The notes below the pieces were generated by a model, which saw only the letters and a program-made list of their open reading frames with translations, searched no databases and was not told where the DNA came from. From positions 755,101 to 819,100 of the forward strand of contig WBMW01000075.1 of the NCBI GenBank assembly GCA_013396635.1: a stretch of DNA of 64,000 nt, written 5' to 3'. Of this stretch, positions 37,901-45,929 are shown piece by piece. A program made the position numbers and the translations under genes. Origin of the DNA: Penelope pileata (Eukaryota; Chordata; Aves; Galliformes; Cracidae). Each line of letters starts with the position of its first letter. Position 1 is the first letter of the stretch.

Positions 37901-40170
37901 TAAGAAAGCTATTCTTGAAGGCAGCAGCAAGCCCTCTAACCTTCTTTTCTTATACAAGGCTTGGCAATCATCTCATCTGCAAAAGTGATGCAGTGCACTC
38001 TCATACATGAAATGGGCATTTTCTTCTCATGGACAAAGAAACAGAAGGTCGAGTACACAACATTTTCCCCAACAATTATAAAAATCCTATTATGCAAGTT
38101 CCCTTCTTTTAGTTCATTATCCTTAAAAAGAGCAGTGTCCTAAAACATCTGTGAGTCAGCCCAATTTAAATGGTGGGTGCAGAAAAACATCCATACCCAC
38201 TTCCCAAGCTCACTTTGGAAGATTCCTTATAAAGAAAGAAGTGAAATGAAAACAAAAGCATAATTATTTATATGGAGAGGAATATTAGAGATTATACATG
38301 TGGAGCAAGAGCTCTCCCAAGATGGAGAGTGCATAAATCTCACCTGCATCTTGAACAGTGACTGCACGTCACAGAAAATGATGGATTCTTGAAAAGGGGG
38401 ACAATTCCCTACAAGAACTGAAATTTTCTTTACAACTCCATTTGTTTCCTCTTGTAGCAATCTTAGATTTTTCCTGTCACTTTTCTAAGAGTAGGTATGA
38501 TGCTGCCTGGTAGACTTGGTTTAAGTACAAATATCACAGCAAACTTCCCTCACATCACATTTGAAATTAAAGATACTCCAGAAACTACATTACCCACATG
38601 CTTATTTCAACCTACCCATTGTAGAGCAGCCAGATTGGAAAAGCTGTTTGAGAAGAAACAGTAAATTCCTTCCTTCCTAAAGCCACATAGCACAGTTAAC
38701 AGGATCCTGGGCAACATATGCAAGATCAAATGGTAATAAATAAAGTTGAAAAAAGAAAGCTGCTATCCATCTGTAATGCAATAAGAACTCTCTAAAGATG
38801 GCAGAGGAGATTGCTTTGAAGACAAGAGTTCCATTAAGAACGTATGTGTGCTCAAATATGGGTGCATGCAAAGCACAGCCCTAACTATAAACACAAGGAA
38901 ATACATGAGTCCAAACCAGTAGATTCCATTCACATCATAACTTCTCCTAGAGTGCAGAAATCAGGAGGAAATGAAGCCATTGGTAACTTTTTATACAACC
39001 TAGAAGCGTATCCTACAGGACACTGTTCAGTGAGTTTATTTGATGAAAACTTCCAGCAGCCAGTTTTGCTCCCAAACTCAGTAAGTCCAGCATCAAACAA
39101 GATGGAATTCCAGAGGGATGGACTTTTAAGATCATGGAGGCAGTGAATGGCAGCTTCCAATTACACATTTGCTCTAGTTGCCAATTGCAAAGTGATGTTT
39201 CTTCTGTTTTGTTTCATGCGATTTTTCAGAGTGGCAGAGATTGCATCCAAATAACTGGGTCTCTCTAGCAACATACTATGAATAACATGCTTTCTCTCTG
39301 AAGTTCCTTACTGAAATACTAACATTAGATAGAAATTTAGTTTCTAGCTATATCGCATCCTAAAAACTAGACTTCCACATACATGTATTTGTATACATAC
39401 AAATCTGTATTTGTATACACATACACACATTGTTGTGTACATATGTATATTTGCATATGTATACATAAACATACATATACACGTGAGAATCATATCAGTG
39501 TTTTCAAAGAAAAGCCCCTAACAGATGCATCATTCAGCTGGAACCAAACCAGTTCCAATAGCCACTAGCATTTTTCTTCTAACTAAACACAGATCGTGAG
39601 ACAATATGGGGAAGAAATTTGAAGTGATGTCATACAAAGGTATCTGCCATACTTTTTAGCAATGAAAACATCCAGGAATCCTAAAAGAAAAAGCACATTC
39701 ACTTCTCAAACACTAGTAGTGCTTATGAAGCAACTATATTTAAATATGCAGACAGGACTGAGCAGGGAAACTTAAAACAAGCAGATTAAATCAAGTGACT
39801 GCAGAATGATGGTGTGCTATGAGTCGCCTGGATCTGCCCTAGTCACAAACAAAGTGTAGGACTGCAATGGATCAATGCACAAAAAGGGAAACAGTGCAGC
39901 TTTTCTGCTTGATTCTCCCCAGATGTCACTGCAAAATTTCAAGCATGTTCTCTAATGGGTCTGCAAGAACATCACAAGTCAGGTAAGGCATCATCTCAGA
40001 AACACGCATATCCAAAAAACACCTCAATGCAAAACGTATTTGGAAGACAATGCATTTATGCAGAATTTTTGCATATAAGAATATTTCAGAGTATAATACA
40101 AACAACTTACCCCCAAAAGGTGTTGGAAACTGAGCCATGGTTCTGTCACTTTTAGCTTGTTAATGGATGC
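7843..40170 (-). CDS. ITSN1: Intersectin-1, 5' part of the gene (15 exons, residues 1-607)
   Basis: Joining 15 minus-strand exons gives a continuous 607-codon frame that I recognise as intersectin-1. It contains two EH domains (about residues 12-109 and 210-308), a Pro/Ala-rich linker between them, and the start of the KLERQ coiled coil (from about residue 350). In vertebrates this cytosolic scaffold links NPF-containing endocytic adaptors (EH domains), Eps15 (coiled coil) and dynamin, synaptojanin and N-WASP (SH3 domains). The long form is also a Cdc42 exchange factor. Exons are 40111-40170, 35716-35808, 33599-33662, 26264-26424, 23833-24012, 23125-23218, 20907-21007, 20202-20265, 17908-18045, 16863-16978, 13160-13422, 12191-12340, 11877-12017, 8156-8243 and 7843-7982. 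All introns are GT-AG. No frameshift or internal stop was found. The gene is truncated by the window at both ends: non-coding exon 1 and the promoter lie beyond 64000, and the SH3 and later exons lie beyond base 1. Intersectin-2 is the only close alternative, but residue matches in the linker and coiled coil favour ITSN1. Confidence 0.96.
8156..8243 (-). CDS. ITSN1: ITSN1 exon, coiled coil, fourth segment
   Basis: This 88-nt exon (phase 0 in, phase 1 out) encodes residues 532-561: [20 protein letters not shown] then [10 protein letters not shown] Pro in the LIPEK segment would break or kink the helix here. The exon ends A|GTAAGT, and its last Arg codon is completed by the next exon. The acceptor reads CCTCTACTCAG, a good pyrimidine tract. 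Confidence 0.95.
8244..11876 (-). other. ITSN1: ITSN1 intron, 3.6 kb
   Basis: AT-rich intron between the coiled-coil exons. A T-run lies at 10843-10859. A 117-codon plus-strand open frame at 9469-9822 has no recognisable domain and is probably chance. No mobile element was recognised. Confidence 0.8.
11877..12017 (-). CDS. ITSN1: ITSN1 exon, coiled coil, third segment
   Basis: This exon is 141 nt and phase 0 at both ends, encoding residues 485-531. It begins [20 protein letters not shown] and ends with the helix THLQQQLQ. The charge is less extreme than in the preceding exon, and the Leu/Ile heptads are clearer. Donor GTAAGG; acceptor GTCTAAAG. Confidence 0.95.
12191..12340 (-). CDS. ITSN1: ITSN1 exon, KLERQ coiled coil, second segment
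   Basis: This exon is 150 nt and phase 0 at both ends, encoding residues 435-484. It begins [20 protein letters not shown] and ends LEFELEAL. Heptad-compatible Leu spacing and high charge mark a continuous coiled coil. It could be skipped in frame. Donor GTAAGT; acceptor AAATGCTAAAG. Confidence 0.96.
12341..13159 (-). other. ITSN1: ITSN1 intron, 0.8 kb
   Basis: Short AT-rich intron within the coiled-coil region. I see nothing in it beyond the splice signals. Confidence 0.85.
13160..13422 (-). CDS. ITSN1: ITSN1 exon, KLERQ coiled coil, first segment
   Basis: This is the largest exon seen (263 nt, phase 1 in, phase 0 out), encoding residues 347-434. It starts [20 protein letters not shown] and is then almost entirely Glu, Arg, Gln, Lys and Leu, with repeated ERQ and RKE patterns ending EIERRE. 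This is the highly charged helix named KLERQ in intersectins, which mediates dimerisation and Eps15 binding. The sense strand is strongly purine-rich, so splice enhancers of the GAR type are dense. Acceptor AACATTAAAG has a poor pyrimidine tract; donor GTAACC. Confidence 0.96.
13423..16862 (-). other. ITSN1: ITSN1 intron, 3.4 kb
   Basis: AT-rich intron with a CR1 tail at 15046-15130. No other recognisable element, exon or RNA gene was seen. Confidence 0.82.
15046..15130 (+). mobile_element. CR1 LINE 3' tail
   Basis: It reads GAGTTGGACCAGA, then GAGGTCCCTTCCAACCTCAG, and ends in the tandem octamer-like TGTGATTCTGTGAT. This is the diagnostic CR1 3' end in plus orientation. Only about 85 bases remain. 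Confidence 0.85.
16863..16978 (-). CDS. ITSN1: ITSN1 exon, acidic/Gln spacer before coiled coil
   Basis: This 116-nt exon (phase 2 in, phase 1 out) encodes residues 308-346. It begins [20 protein letters not shown] and continues into a Glu/Gln-rich stretch, [19 protein letters not shown]. It connects EH2 to the coiled coil. No enzymatic motif is present. Donor GTGAGC; acceptor TTTATTGACAG. Confidence 0.94.
16979..17907 (-). other. ITSN1: ITSN1 intron, 0.9 kb
   Basis: Intron with an A-run at 17460-17475. No exon or repeat family was recognised. Confidence 0.82.
17908..18045 (-). CDS. ITSN1: ITSN1 exon, EF-hand loop of EH2
   Basis: This 138-nt exon (phase 2 to phase 2) encodes residues 262-308. 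The EF-hand loop [12 protein letters not shown] has ligands D266, D268, D270, T274 and E277 and is a textbook calcium-binding loop. It is exactly 200 residues after its EH1 counterpart. It is followed by [20 protein letters not shown], the C-terminal helix and Pro-rich tail typical of EH domains. Donor GTAACT; acceptor TCTAAAAAG. Confidence 0.96.
18046..20201 (-). other. ITSN1: ITSN1 intron, 2.2 kb, splitting EH2
   Basis: Intron within the EH2 coding region, positioned in the conserved Trp codon as in EH1. T-runs lie near 18651 and 18766. No element was recognised. Confidence 0.82.
20202..20265 (-). CDS. ITSN1: ITSN1 exon, central helix of EH domain 2
   Basis: This 64-nt exon encodes [20 protein letters not shown] and ends inside the conserved Trp-262 codon (TG|G). 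It has the same size, phases and boundary residues as the EH1 exon at 33599-33662. In EH domains this helix lines the NPF peptide pocket. Donor GTAAAG is relatively weak; acceptor TTTGTTAG. Confidence 0.95.
20266..20906 (-). other. ITSN1: ITSN1 intron, 0.64 kb, splitting EH2
   Basis: Short intron between the first two EH2 exons. It holds a small (CAAA)n-like run near 20484-20499. Nothing else was seen. Confidence 0.82.
20907..21007 (-). CDS. ITSN1: ITSN1 exon, first part of EH domain 2
   Basis: This 101-nt exon (phase 2 in, phase 1 out) encodes residues 207-240: [20 protein letters not shown] then [15 protein letters not shown]. It forms the first helix pair of EH2. The second half, ending HLTG, corresponds to the FITG end of the EH1 exon at 35716-35808, reflecting the ancient internal duplication. 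Donor GTATTG; acceptor TAATTCTAG. Confidence 0.95.
22038..22061 (-). repeat. Tandem 12-mer, purine-rich in the transcript
   Basis: Two perfect copies of TCTTCTTCCTCC on the plus strand, which read GGAGGAAGAAGA twice in the ITSN1 pre-mRNA. GAA/GGA repeats are classic exonic splicing enhancer sequence. Here the tract is intronic and its role is unknown. Confidence 0.8.
22799..22873 (-). other. ITSN1: Candidate frame-preserving cassette exon in the EH linker
   Basis: This is a 75-nt segment bounded by an acceptor (TTAATTTTTAG) and a strong donor (GC|GTAAGT). It enters and leaves in phase 2, exactly matching the flanking exons. Only that frame is open; the other two hit stops within 18 bases. 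It would add 25 residues, starting [16 protein letters not shown] and ending SMEA, with no stop, and would change the junction Ser codon. The canonical vertebrate intersectin-1 linker, as I know it, lacks this insert. It could be a real alternative exon or a chance pseudo-exon. The pyrimidine tract is short, so no more than moderate confidence is justified. Confidence 0.35.
23125..23218 (-). CDS. ITSN1: ITSN1 exon, Ser-rich end of EH linker
   Basis: This 94-nt exon (enters phase 1, leaves phase 2) encodes [20 protein letters not shown] then [11 protein letters not shown]. The Ser/Arg-rich composition suggests phosphorylation sites (for example RSG and KAQSF contexts), but that is inference. 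The split codon at its end (AG|N) can be completed either by T from the exon at 20907-21007 (Ser) or by A from the candidate cassette at 22799-22873 (Arg). Donor GTAAGT. Confidence 0.94.
23219..23832 (-). other. ITSN1: ITSN1 intron, 0.6 kb
   Basis: Short intron between the two linker exons. No element was recognised. Confidence 0.82.
23833..24012 (-). CDS. ITSN1: ITSN1 exon, Pro/Val/Ala-rich EH1-EH2 linker
   Basis: This 180-nt exon (60 codons, phase 1 at both ends) encodes residues 116-176. The stretch is low-complexity and rich in Pro, Val, Ala and Ser; it includes [20 protein letters not shown] and ends in PAFAHP. No folded domain is visible; it is probably a flexible tether between the EH domains. 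Being symmetric, it could be skipped without changing frame. Donor GTATGC, acceptor CCCACATAG. Confidence 0.95.
24013..26263 (-). other. ITSN1: ITSN1 intron, 2.25 kb, carrying a CR1
   Basis: About a third of this intron is one CR1 copy (24931-25740) in the same orientation as the gene. Nothing else was recognised. Confidence 0.82.
24931..25740 (-). mobile_element. CR1 LINE fragment with internal deletion
   Basis: The plus strand begins with the inverted CR1 terminal motif (ATAGAATCA) and then follows CR1 3' sequence. On the minus strand a frame at 25554-25306 still shows reverse-transcriptase residues [12 protein letters not shown] joined directly to [20 protein letters not shown], which normally lies well downstream of the catalytic FADD motif. 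The join near 25410 marks an internal deletion that removed the active site. The copy is 5'-truncated and inactive, and old as judged by its divergence. Confidence 0.85.
26264..26424 (-). CDS. ITSN1: ITSN1 exon, EF-hand loop of EH1 and start of linker
   Basis: This 161-nt exon encodes residues 62-116. It carries a complete EF-hand loop, [12 protein letters not shown], with acidic or polar ligands at D66, N68, D70, D74 and E77 and Gly at position 6. That layout is compatible with calcium binding. It continues with [20 protein letters not shown], the last helix and tail of EH1, then a Pro/Ala-rich stretch ending in APGFG. Donor GTAAGC, acceptor TTTTGTAG. It follows a 7.2 kb intron on its 5' side. 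Confidence 0.96.
28311..28413 (+). mobile_element. CR1 LINE 3' tail
   Basis: It contains GGGGTTGGACTCGATGATTT, then GAGGTCCCTTCCAATCC, and ends GTGATTCTGTGAA, the standard CR1 3' terminus in plus orientation. It is heavily truncated. Confidence 0.86.
32281..32344 (-). repeat. 64-nt uninterrupted pyrimidine tract (purine tract in the transcript)
   Basis: The plus strand has 64 consecutive T or C bases, mostly T with interspersed C, preceded by a G/A run (GGGGAAAAAAAGGA). The ITSN1 pre-mRNA therefore carries a 64-base A/G tract. Such tracts can form triplex structures or slow polymerase. It is likely an expanded microsatellite. Confidence 0.9.
33599..33662 (-). CDS. ITSN1: ITSN1 exon, central helix of EH domain 1
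   Basis: This 64-nt exon encodes [20 protein letters not shown] and splits a Gly codon at its start (phase 1) and the conserved Trp-62 codon at its end (TG|G). That Trp lies in the NPF-binding pocket of EH domains. The run of nine T bases on the sense strand encodes three Phe. Length, phases and position match the exon at 20202-20265 in EH2. Donor GTGAGT; acceptor TTTTATAG. Confidence 0.95.
33663..35715 (-). other. ITSN1: ITSN1 intron, 2 kb, carrying a solo LTR
   Basis: Intron inside EH1. About a quarter is the LTR at 34783-35326; the remainder is unremarkable AT-rich sequence. Confidence 0.82.
34783..35326 (-). mobile_element. Solo LTR of an avian ERVL-type endogenous retrovirus
   Basis: On the minus strand the element begins TGTCCTGAGTCTGG and ends CACCTGCTACA, so it has TG...CA termini. 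It matches a common bird ERVL LTR pattern that I recognise (segments such as TGTTGATAACACCATTTTGG and GACCAAAGGGATATTC). Flanking 5-mers are GTTAG (left) and GTGAG (right), an imperfect 5-bp target duplication. No internal viral genes are present. It contains a 23-T run at 35034-35056. Family assignment is from memory. Confidence 0.65.
35716..35808 (-). CDS. ITSN1: ITSN1 exon, first part of EH domain 1
   Basis: This 93-nt exon has phase 1 at both ends and encodes residues 10-41. It includes [20 protein letters not shown] and ends in ...SGFITG. It forms the first helix-loop-helix of EH1. EH domains bind Asn-Pro-Phe motifs in endocytic adaptors. The acceptor reads TTCATCTAG and the donor GTAACG. 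Because it is symmetric (93 = 31 codons), skipping it would keep frame but remove the first EF-hand-like half of EH1. Confidence 0.95.
39376..39485. repeat. TATACA/TGTATA-rich imperfect microsatellite
   Basis: About 110 bases of imperfect alternating purine-pyrimidine repeats (ATACAT, GTATAC, ACACAT, TATGTA units). Many internal short palindromes could form Z-DNA or cruciforms. Confidence 0.8.
39915..39937 (+). repeat. 23-nt direct repeat, copy 1
   Basis: It is identical over 23 bases (starting CTCCCCAGATGT and ending GCAAAAT) to 41279-41301. The two copies bracket 1341 bp that include the start-codon exon and the assembly gap. The flanks outside the 23 bases do not match. Confidence 0.85.
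40111..40170 (-). CDS. ITSN1: ITSN1 start-codon exon (32 nt 5'UTR plus 28 nt coding)
   Basis: This exon encodes [10 protein letters not shown], the conserved intersectin amino terminus, and ends after the first base of a Gly codon (phase 1). The ATG at 40138-40136 sits in an optimal Kozak context, ACCATGG. An in-frame TAA lies 24 nt upstream (40162-40160) within the same exon, which supports this start. The donor is GTAAGT at 40110-40105. The acceptor AG is at 40172-40171, preceded on the sense strand by a T-rich tract that runs straight into the assembly gap at 40191-40227, so the branch point cannot be seen. The bases upstream of the ATG are 5'UTR. Confidence 0.93.
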
Positions 40171-40190
40171 CTGAGAATTAAAAAAAAAAA

Positions 40191-40227
40191 NNNNNNNNNN
40201 NNNNNNNNNNNNNNNNNNNNNNNNNNN
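40191..40227. other. Assembly gap (37 N)
   Basis: A run of N bases directly follows an A-run. It begins 20 bases upstream (sense direction) of the ITSN1 start-exon acceptor and hides the likely branch point. A single N also occurs at 57754, likewise at the end of an A-run. Confidence 0.99.
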
Positions 40228-41278
40228 AGATACAGTCACAAACAACTACAGCATCTTCCACTTTCAATGTATTTTCTGTCCCAACACCAATAACCAATTA
40301 GTACAGGAAAAATCAAGGCAATGAAGAAGCAGTATAAATGCTACTTGCAAGAACAGTTACACGAGATCTAATTGTTTCATTTTCTGCCCTATCCTCTACA
40401 ACCAGAAGTGCCTTTTAATTGGAGAAAACAGCTACATTTCAGTTCTGTTTAAAGAATGTCCTCAAAAATGATCTTCATTTATAAATACTCAGTGATGTAG
40501 TAAAGAACAGAACTAAGTCAGCCACAGCTGACCAGATCTCAGTGCCACTGCTCAACACTGCACGACTTTACCAAGCATAACAACTCTGCTCTTACTTAAG
40601 AGCAAAATTGGCTCTATTGCCAACTGCTGAAAACACAACACTGTCAGCGAGCTGTTTTTCACTCCTGGCAAAAAAAATCATACAATGCACAGCCTTGCTT
40701 AGAGTGCCTTTGTTTAAACAAAGTACATTTAGAAACAAAACTAGATTGCAAAACCCCTTTACCCCAAAACTAGCTCACAGATGCAATAAGTGTGTTTAGA
40801 TTAATAGAGTGCTGAAGTTGACATCACAAGGAAAAACACTTTAGTCGGTGTACACTTCTTCACACTGCTTACTTTTCAAATAACAGCAGTCCAGAGTCCA
40901 GAAATTTAATCTTTAAAGAAAAAAACGGGGAAAACATTTTTCTTACTCCACACAAAGACCGACATGAATTGCCTGAGTCGAGAGGACAATAGCCAGCAGC
41001 AGAGGCACAAAACAATGAGAAAGCAGCCCCTTGTCCTACTAGATTCCACTTGTGTTTTCCAGGCAACAGGAGAAAAGCAATGAAGCTGAATCAGAAGGAG
41101 AATAATTTAGACTGCTTGAACAGCAGCAGAAATTTATCAATATCACAGAGAAAAGGCATTAACTTGCACCAACAATTTCCTTTTGTCTGAATTTCTGTTT
41201 GTTCCCCTCTCCCCATCCCCCTTTCACACTTCCCACATACTCTTCTGGCTTCCAACTTGGGAACCTACTATATATACG

Positions 41279-41301
41279 CTCCCCAGATGTCACTGCAAAA
41301 T
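41279..41301 (+). repeat. 23-nt direct repeat, copy 2
   Basis: Exact copy of 39915-39937. It is followed by an A-rich stretch with AAAC and AAGC units (41302-41340). Its origin is unknown. Confidence 0.85.
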
Positions 41302-41698
41302 AAGAGAAAAACAAACAAGCAAACAAAAAAACAACCAAGAAAGCAGCACTTTTGTGAACCAGGCTCTCCATCAGCTGCAATTCAAGGCACTATGAACAAA
41401 ATACTGATTTTTTTCCTCCTAATTTGGCAGAGCAATCAAGCGTGGTACGTGACTCAGAAACTTTCATCCGAATGCCAGGTAACACAGCCCATACTAATTT
41501 CATGCACGGAGGGCATCATCTCAAGAGTTTCAAATCACATACATTCCGATACAGTATTTTCACAACGGATTGTAAACACAGTCATCGCAGCACAGCTATT
41601 TCAAAGATATTTTTAAAGTGCTGAAAAAATAGCACTTTAACCTATAAAGTGCACTCAGTATCTTTATTATTACACTTCTATTTTTTAAAGCTACAAAC

Positions 41699-41865
41699 AG
41701 AATCACAGAATCGTAGGGGTTGGAAGGGACCTCTGGAGGTCACCTAGACCAAGCCCCTGCTAAAGCAGCTCCCCACAGTAGGTTGCACAGGAAAACCCCA
41801 GCAGAAAAGGAGTGCTTGTAACCTCCACAGAGGTGCTGTTGAACCCTGTGGCACAGGCAGTTTTT
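41699..41865 (-). mobile_element. CR1 LINE 3' fragment
   Basis: The plus strand starts AGAATCACAGAATCGTAGGG, then GTTGGAAGGGACCTCTGGAG, which is an inverted CR1 3' end. It continues for about 165 bases and is non-coding. Confidence 0.87.
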
Positions 41866-42115
41866 ACACTCAAGCGTTAAAAAGATAGCAGGAGAGATAC
41901 CGTTCTCTTCCTGCTTCAATTTCCCACATTATGCCGAAGGACAAGAAAGGCAGGCACAGGAGGACAAGAGCAAAAAAGACAAAGAAAAAAAAAAAAAAGG
42001 TAGAAAACTCAGACTTGAGAAGGAAGAGATCTTAGAATATATTTAACTTTTCTTCTATCTTTTATTTCTTTTTTAAACTCTAAGTACTGGGACAGAAGAG
42101 TGCATAAAAGGATTA

Positions 42116-42427
42116 GAATCATAGAATCATCAAGGTTGGAAAAGACCTCCAAGATCATCTCGTCCAACCATCCACCTACCACCACGATTACCCATTAAAC
42201 CACTAAACCATCCCCCTTAGCACCTCATCTAGATGTTTCTTGAACCCCTCCAGGGACGGTGACTCCACCACCTCCCTGGGCAGCCTGTGCCAGTGCCTGA
42301 CCACTCCTTCTGAGAAGGAATTGTTCCTGATATCCAACCTGAACCTCCCCTGGTGCAACTTGAGGCCATTCCCTCTCGTCCTATCACTGTTACCTGGGAG
42401 AAGAGGCCGACTCCCACCTCACCACAA
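42116..42427 (-). mobile_element. CR1 LINE 3' fragment, about 310 bp
   Basis: The plus strand starts GAATCATAGAATCATCAAGG and follows CR1 3' sequence (TCCAGGGACGGTGACTCCAC, CTGGGCAGCCTGTGCCAGTG) until an A-run at 42426. It is among the better-preserved copies here, which suggests a younger insertion. Confidence 0.9.
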
Positions 42428-45400
42428 AAAAAAAAAAAACAAACTCATAGAAAGATTGAATGTGTTTAGCCACTTAAGGGAAAAAGCTACTCCACAAATT
42501 ACTAGAACACCATAGGAACTGGAAGTTTATTCCTCCTCTACCTTGAACACATCAGGAAGAGGAGAGTGTGGAGGGAAGTCTCTAGTCCTGTGCTGGATGT
42601 CAAAGAAGCATAAAACCATTCTAAAGAGCAGAACACACTCTGGAAGGAAAAAAAAAATGTTACCCATAAGCAAATTAAATAACGATGGGTAACATGGAGG
42701 AAAGGAACAGAAAGCTATGTTTAAACTTGAGTCTGAAATACAAGAGACTGCGGAGAGACATAGAACAGGAAGAAAACAGAAAGATCAACATACTCCGGGG
42801 ACAGAGTAATTTGTTTGCTCTTTATTGCCAATGCTACAGCTAACTTCCAGAACCAGAGATTTCATTTTACATACCCAAGGGGGTACATACCCAGAGGCTC
42901 AGCCTCTGCAGGAATCAAACTTCGCAACTGCAGACAGCTGACTCCAGTGCCTCAGGGTTTGTTACATATTAAAATGAAGGTTAAAAGAGATCAGGAATTT
43001 CACAGCATTCTAATGCTGAGCCATTTGATACTTTTTTGTTTGAGTAATTCTTGGATTGAAGAACTCTGGGATGGAGAGCAGGTATTATTTATCTGACAAA
43101 CATCTGGCACAGCCATTATGTTATAAATTTGTCATATATTTATAATGATTGTAATGGAAATATATGCAGTGATATTTCAATTTGCAAAATTATTTTGAAG
43201 TAGTAACAAGTTATTTTCGATGAGCATTCTTCATACCCTAATCTCTGCTGGTTCCACAACAGTGTGAACTTTCTGCCTTCTTTGTTCTTCCCAATAACTC
43301 CCAACAAGAACATGTAGCATGGTGAAACAAAAACTATGTAGGAGCCATAAAACTAACAGCAAAACAGTATGGGTAAACATGCCTCCCTTCAGGAAAGCAA
43401 CAGTTTCTCTCTAATCAACTGCTAGTATTCATACTTGTAGGGACTTAATTATTTGGGCTTTTTTTTTTTTTTTTAACCTCCTAACAAATTTGATTGCAAT
43501 TGACCAAGAGTTCAGAAGTTACTCAAGGAGGAAGAAGAGACCGTAAAGGGAACCACAACTGCTCCATTAGTCAATTGTAAGCACTGTCCTTAGAAAGCCA
43601 AACTAAAACCCTTACCATAAGCAAAATAATGTAAGTAAGGAATTGCTAGGAGTTCATCCAATACTTTACTTTGCTCAAGAATCAGAACAGATATTTTATG
43701 ATGCTTTTAGAAAGAGCAATAGAAAGCAGTGAGCCACTCACCTTCACCTGTCCACAAAAAAGCTTCATGCATTACCTCTCCGATGCTATGGAAATAGAAA
43801 GCCCACAAAGACTGGGAGTGTTCATTTCTACCACGTTCCAGAGTTCATTAGTTCTCAAAAATAGCAAGGTCGATAAAATGAGATAAGCTCACGATTTTCA
43901 AGCTGAGGAGCTAAGGACCTGGACAATACTTGGAGACAGGTTTGCATCCCTGATTCTCCTCCTCTGGGACAATGCTACTGGAATAAACACAGTCCTCCCA
44001 TCCACGATTTCCTATGGGCTTCAGAGCAAAACGAAGCTTTCCCCATACATGAGCATGCTGGTGAGGTAAACTTAAGTATTTATGTCTTCTGTAAAGACAT
44101 AAGTCTTACAAAGTGATCAGGTTGAAAACAATGATACTAATAACATTTACACATAACATTCAGACACGTACAAAAATTCCTCCCACTATGTATTATACAG
44201 AGACTTCAACGTCTCTCAAAACTTTGCTTTCGTTTCTATTCAAAGTTGCCTATGCTTAATTTACGTATAAAACTGCAGAGGAAAAAAGCCGAAGGAGGTA
44301 AACATTATGTGCAATTTACCTATTTCTGTGCTATGTGTCCTTATACGGGCAAGTTTCACTAGGAAAAAAATAAGATTTCTACTTTCCTTAAAATGCAGCA
44401 CAACATTTCTTTCCTAAGCAGCCATTCACAAGATAAAGTTGGGTACACGAAACATACAGCAATCCCTGAAACAACTTATCAGTCACCTTCCTCCTCCTAC
44501 AGGGAAAAAAAAAAAAAGAAGAAGAAAACCAGATAAACCACATCCTTTTCAAGAATTCCAAATTATGGCAAAATACCCCCAAGCAGGATGTCATGTGAGA
44601 GTATCACAGGCTAACAGCAGGTTTTGCTGCTTTCCCATGTTGCACGGAAAAGTCCTTAGACTACTATTAATAGAAGGACACCAACAGTTTTAGCAAAGCC
44701 TGGCTATTGTAGACAGATGCCGGAAAATAATTTGAGACATTTGCAGGGAGTCTGACTCTTGCTCTTTGGAGATCAGATCGTTAAGACAGTTCCTGGTATC
44801 AAACTTTTCAGAGTTTCAGCTCTTCAAAGGAATCATTTCTAACTGCAAATAACCTCTCAAAATATCAACAAGTTCTACTACTGTGTTTTTTTTTTTTTTT
44901 GTCAAGCAGTAGCAGATTAACAAGGCTGGGCACAGTTGCAGATGCTGCTCACATTCCTGTGGCAACAATCAAAGGGTGAGAAGGTCACTTTTGTAAACAT
45001 AGTATCTACCTTCTGCTCTGGAGAAAGAATAAACTGGCCACAAATGGAGAAAAATCACTGCAAAGCCACCATGTTGGCAACAAGAATCACAACAAAGTGC
45101 TCTTCTCCTTGTTCCACCCCAAGTCAGAAAATAGCTCAAGATTCTAACAAATTGCAAACTCCTTACTTCCTAAAAGCAGGAGAAATTGAGATGTTTATCA
45201 ACCTGATGTTGACAACTGTGGGGAAACTTCAAGACTAAAACCAAAAATGATATTTCTGCGTACAATAAACTTGCAAGAAATCATGGCCACTGTTTATTGT
45301 TCTGCCATGGCACTGTCACTTCATCTTGTTCTGTCACTCACCCTTTGAGTGGTTTTGTAAGAAAGCTCTCCTCAACCATTTCCAGGAACTATCAGATTTT

Positions 45401-45929
45401 TGTCTCTCCTGGCTGAAATGCTGCATAAGGGATACGTTGTCCAAAACACACTTAATTATTTCAAGACCTTAAAGTTCAAGAGAAATATTATGAAGAACAT
45501 TCTTGGTCAAACCATGTGTGCTCAGACATGTTTAAGGTCCAGACAGCAGAGTTCCTTGCCATCCAGATTAATAACCGGCTGGCTGTTTTCTCCAGTTCGT
45601 CTTTCATCAAAACACTACTCAGTTTTCTAAGCTCTATTAACTCACACTTCTGGGTGTGAGCTCATTTCTTCAACTAACCTGTAAATATTTATATTAATCA
45701 TTTCTAATTTAACCAGTAAGCCACACGCTCGGAATTTATCTTTCATTCGATATTATTTCTTCAGAGTCCACAGATTTATTCCCTGAAAATGTGCTCCTTT
45801 TTTCTTCCAACAGGTGAGAAGCAATCAAGTAACTGCTTATTAGCTTTAACATCGTTCTTCTGAAGCAAAGAAAGACAATCCCCGCTCCAAAGCTGGGGAA
45901 GCTATGGCAGGAAAGCATTCAACGGCACA

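Larger units (their letters stand above)
35809..40110 (-). other. ITSN1: ITSN1 intron, 4.3 kb, after the start exon
   Basis: AT-rich intron. It contains an alternating purine-pyrimidine microsatellite at 39376-39485 and one copy of the 23-nt direct repeat at 39915-39937. No coding exon was found, and the protein frame needs none here. Confidence 0.82.
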
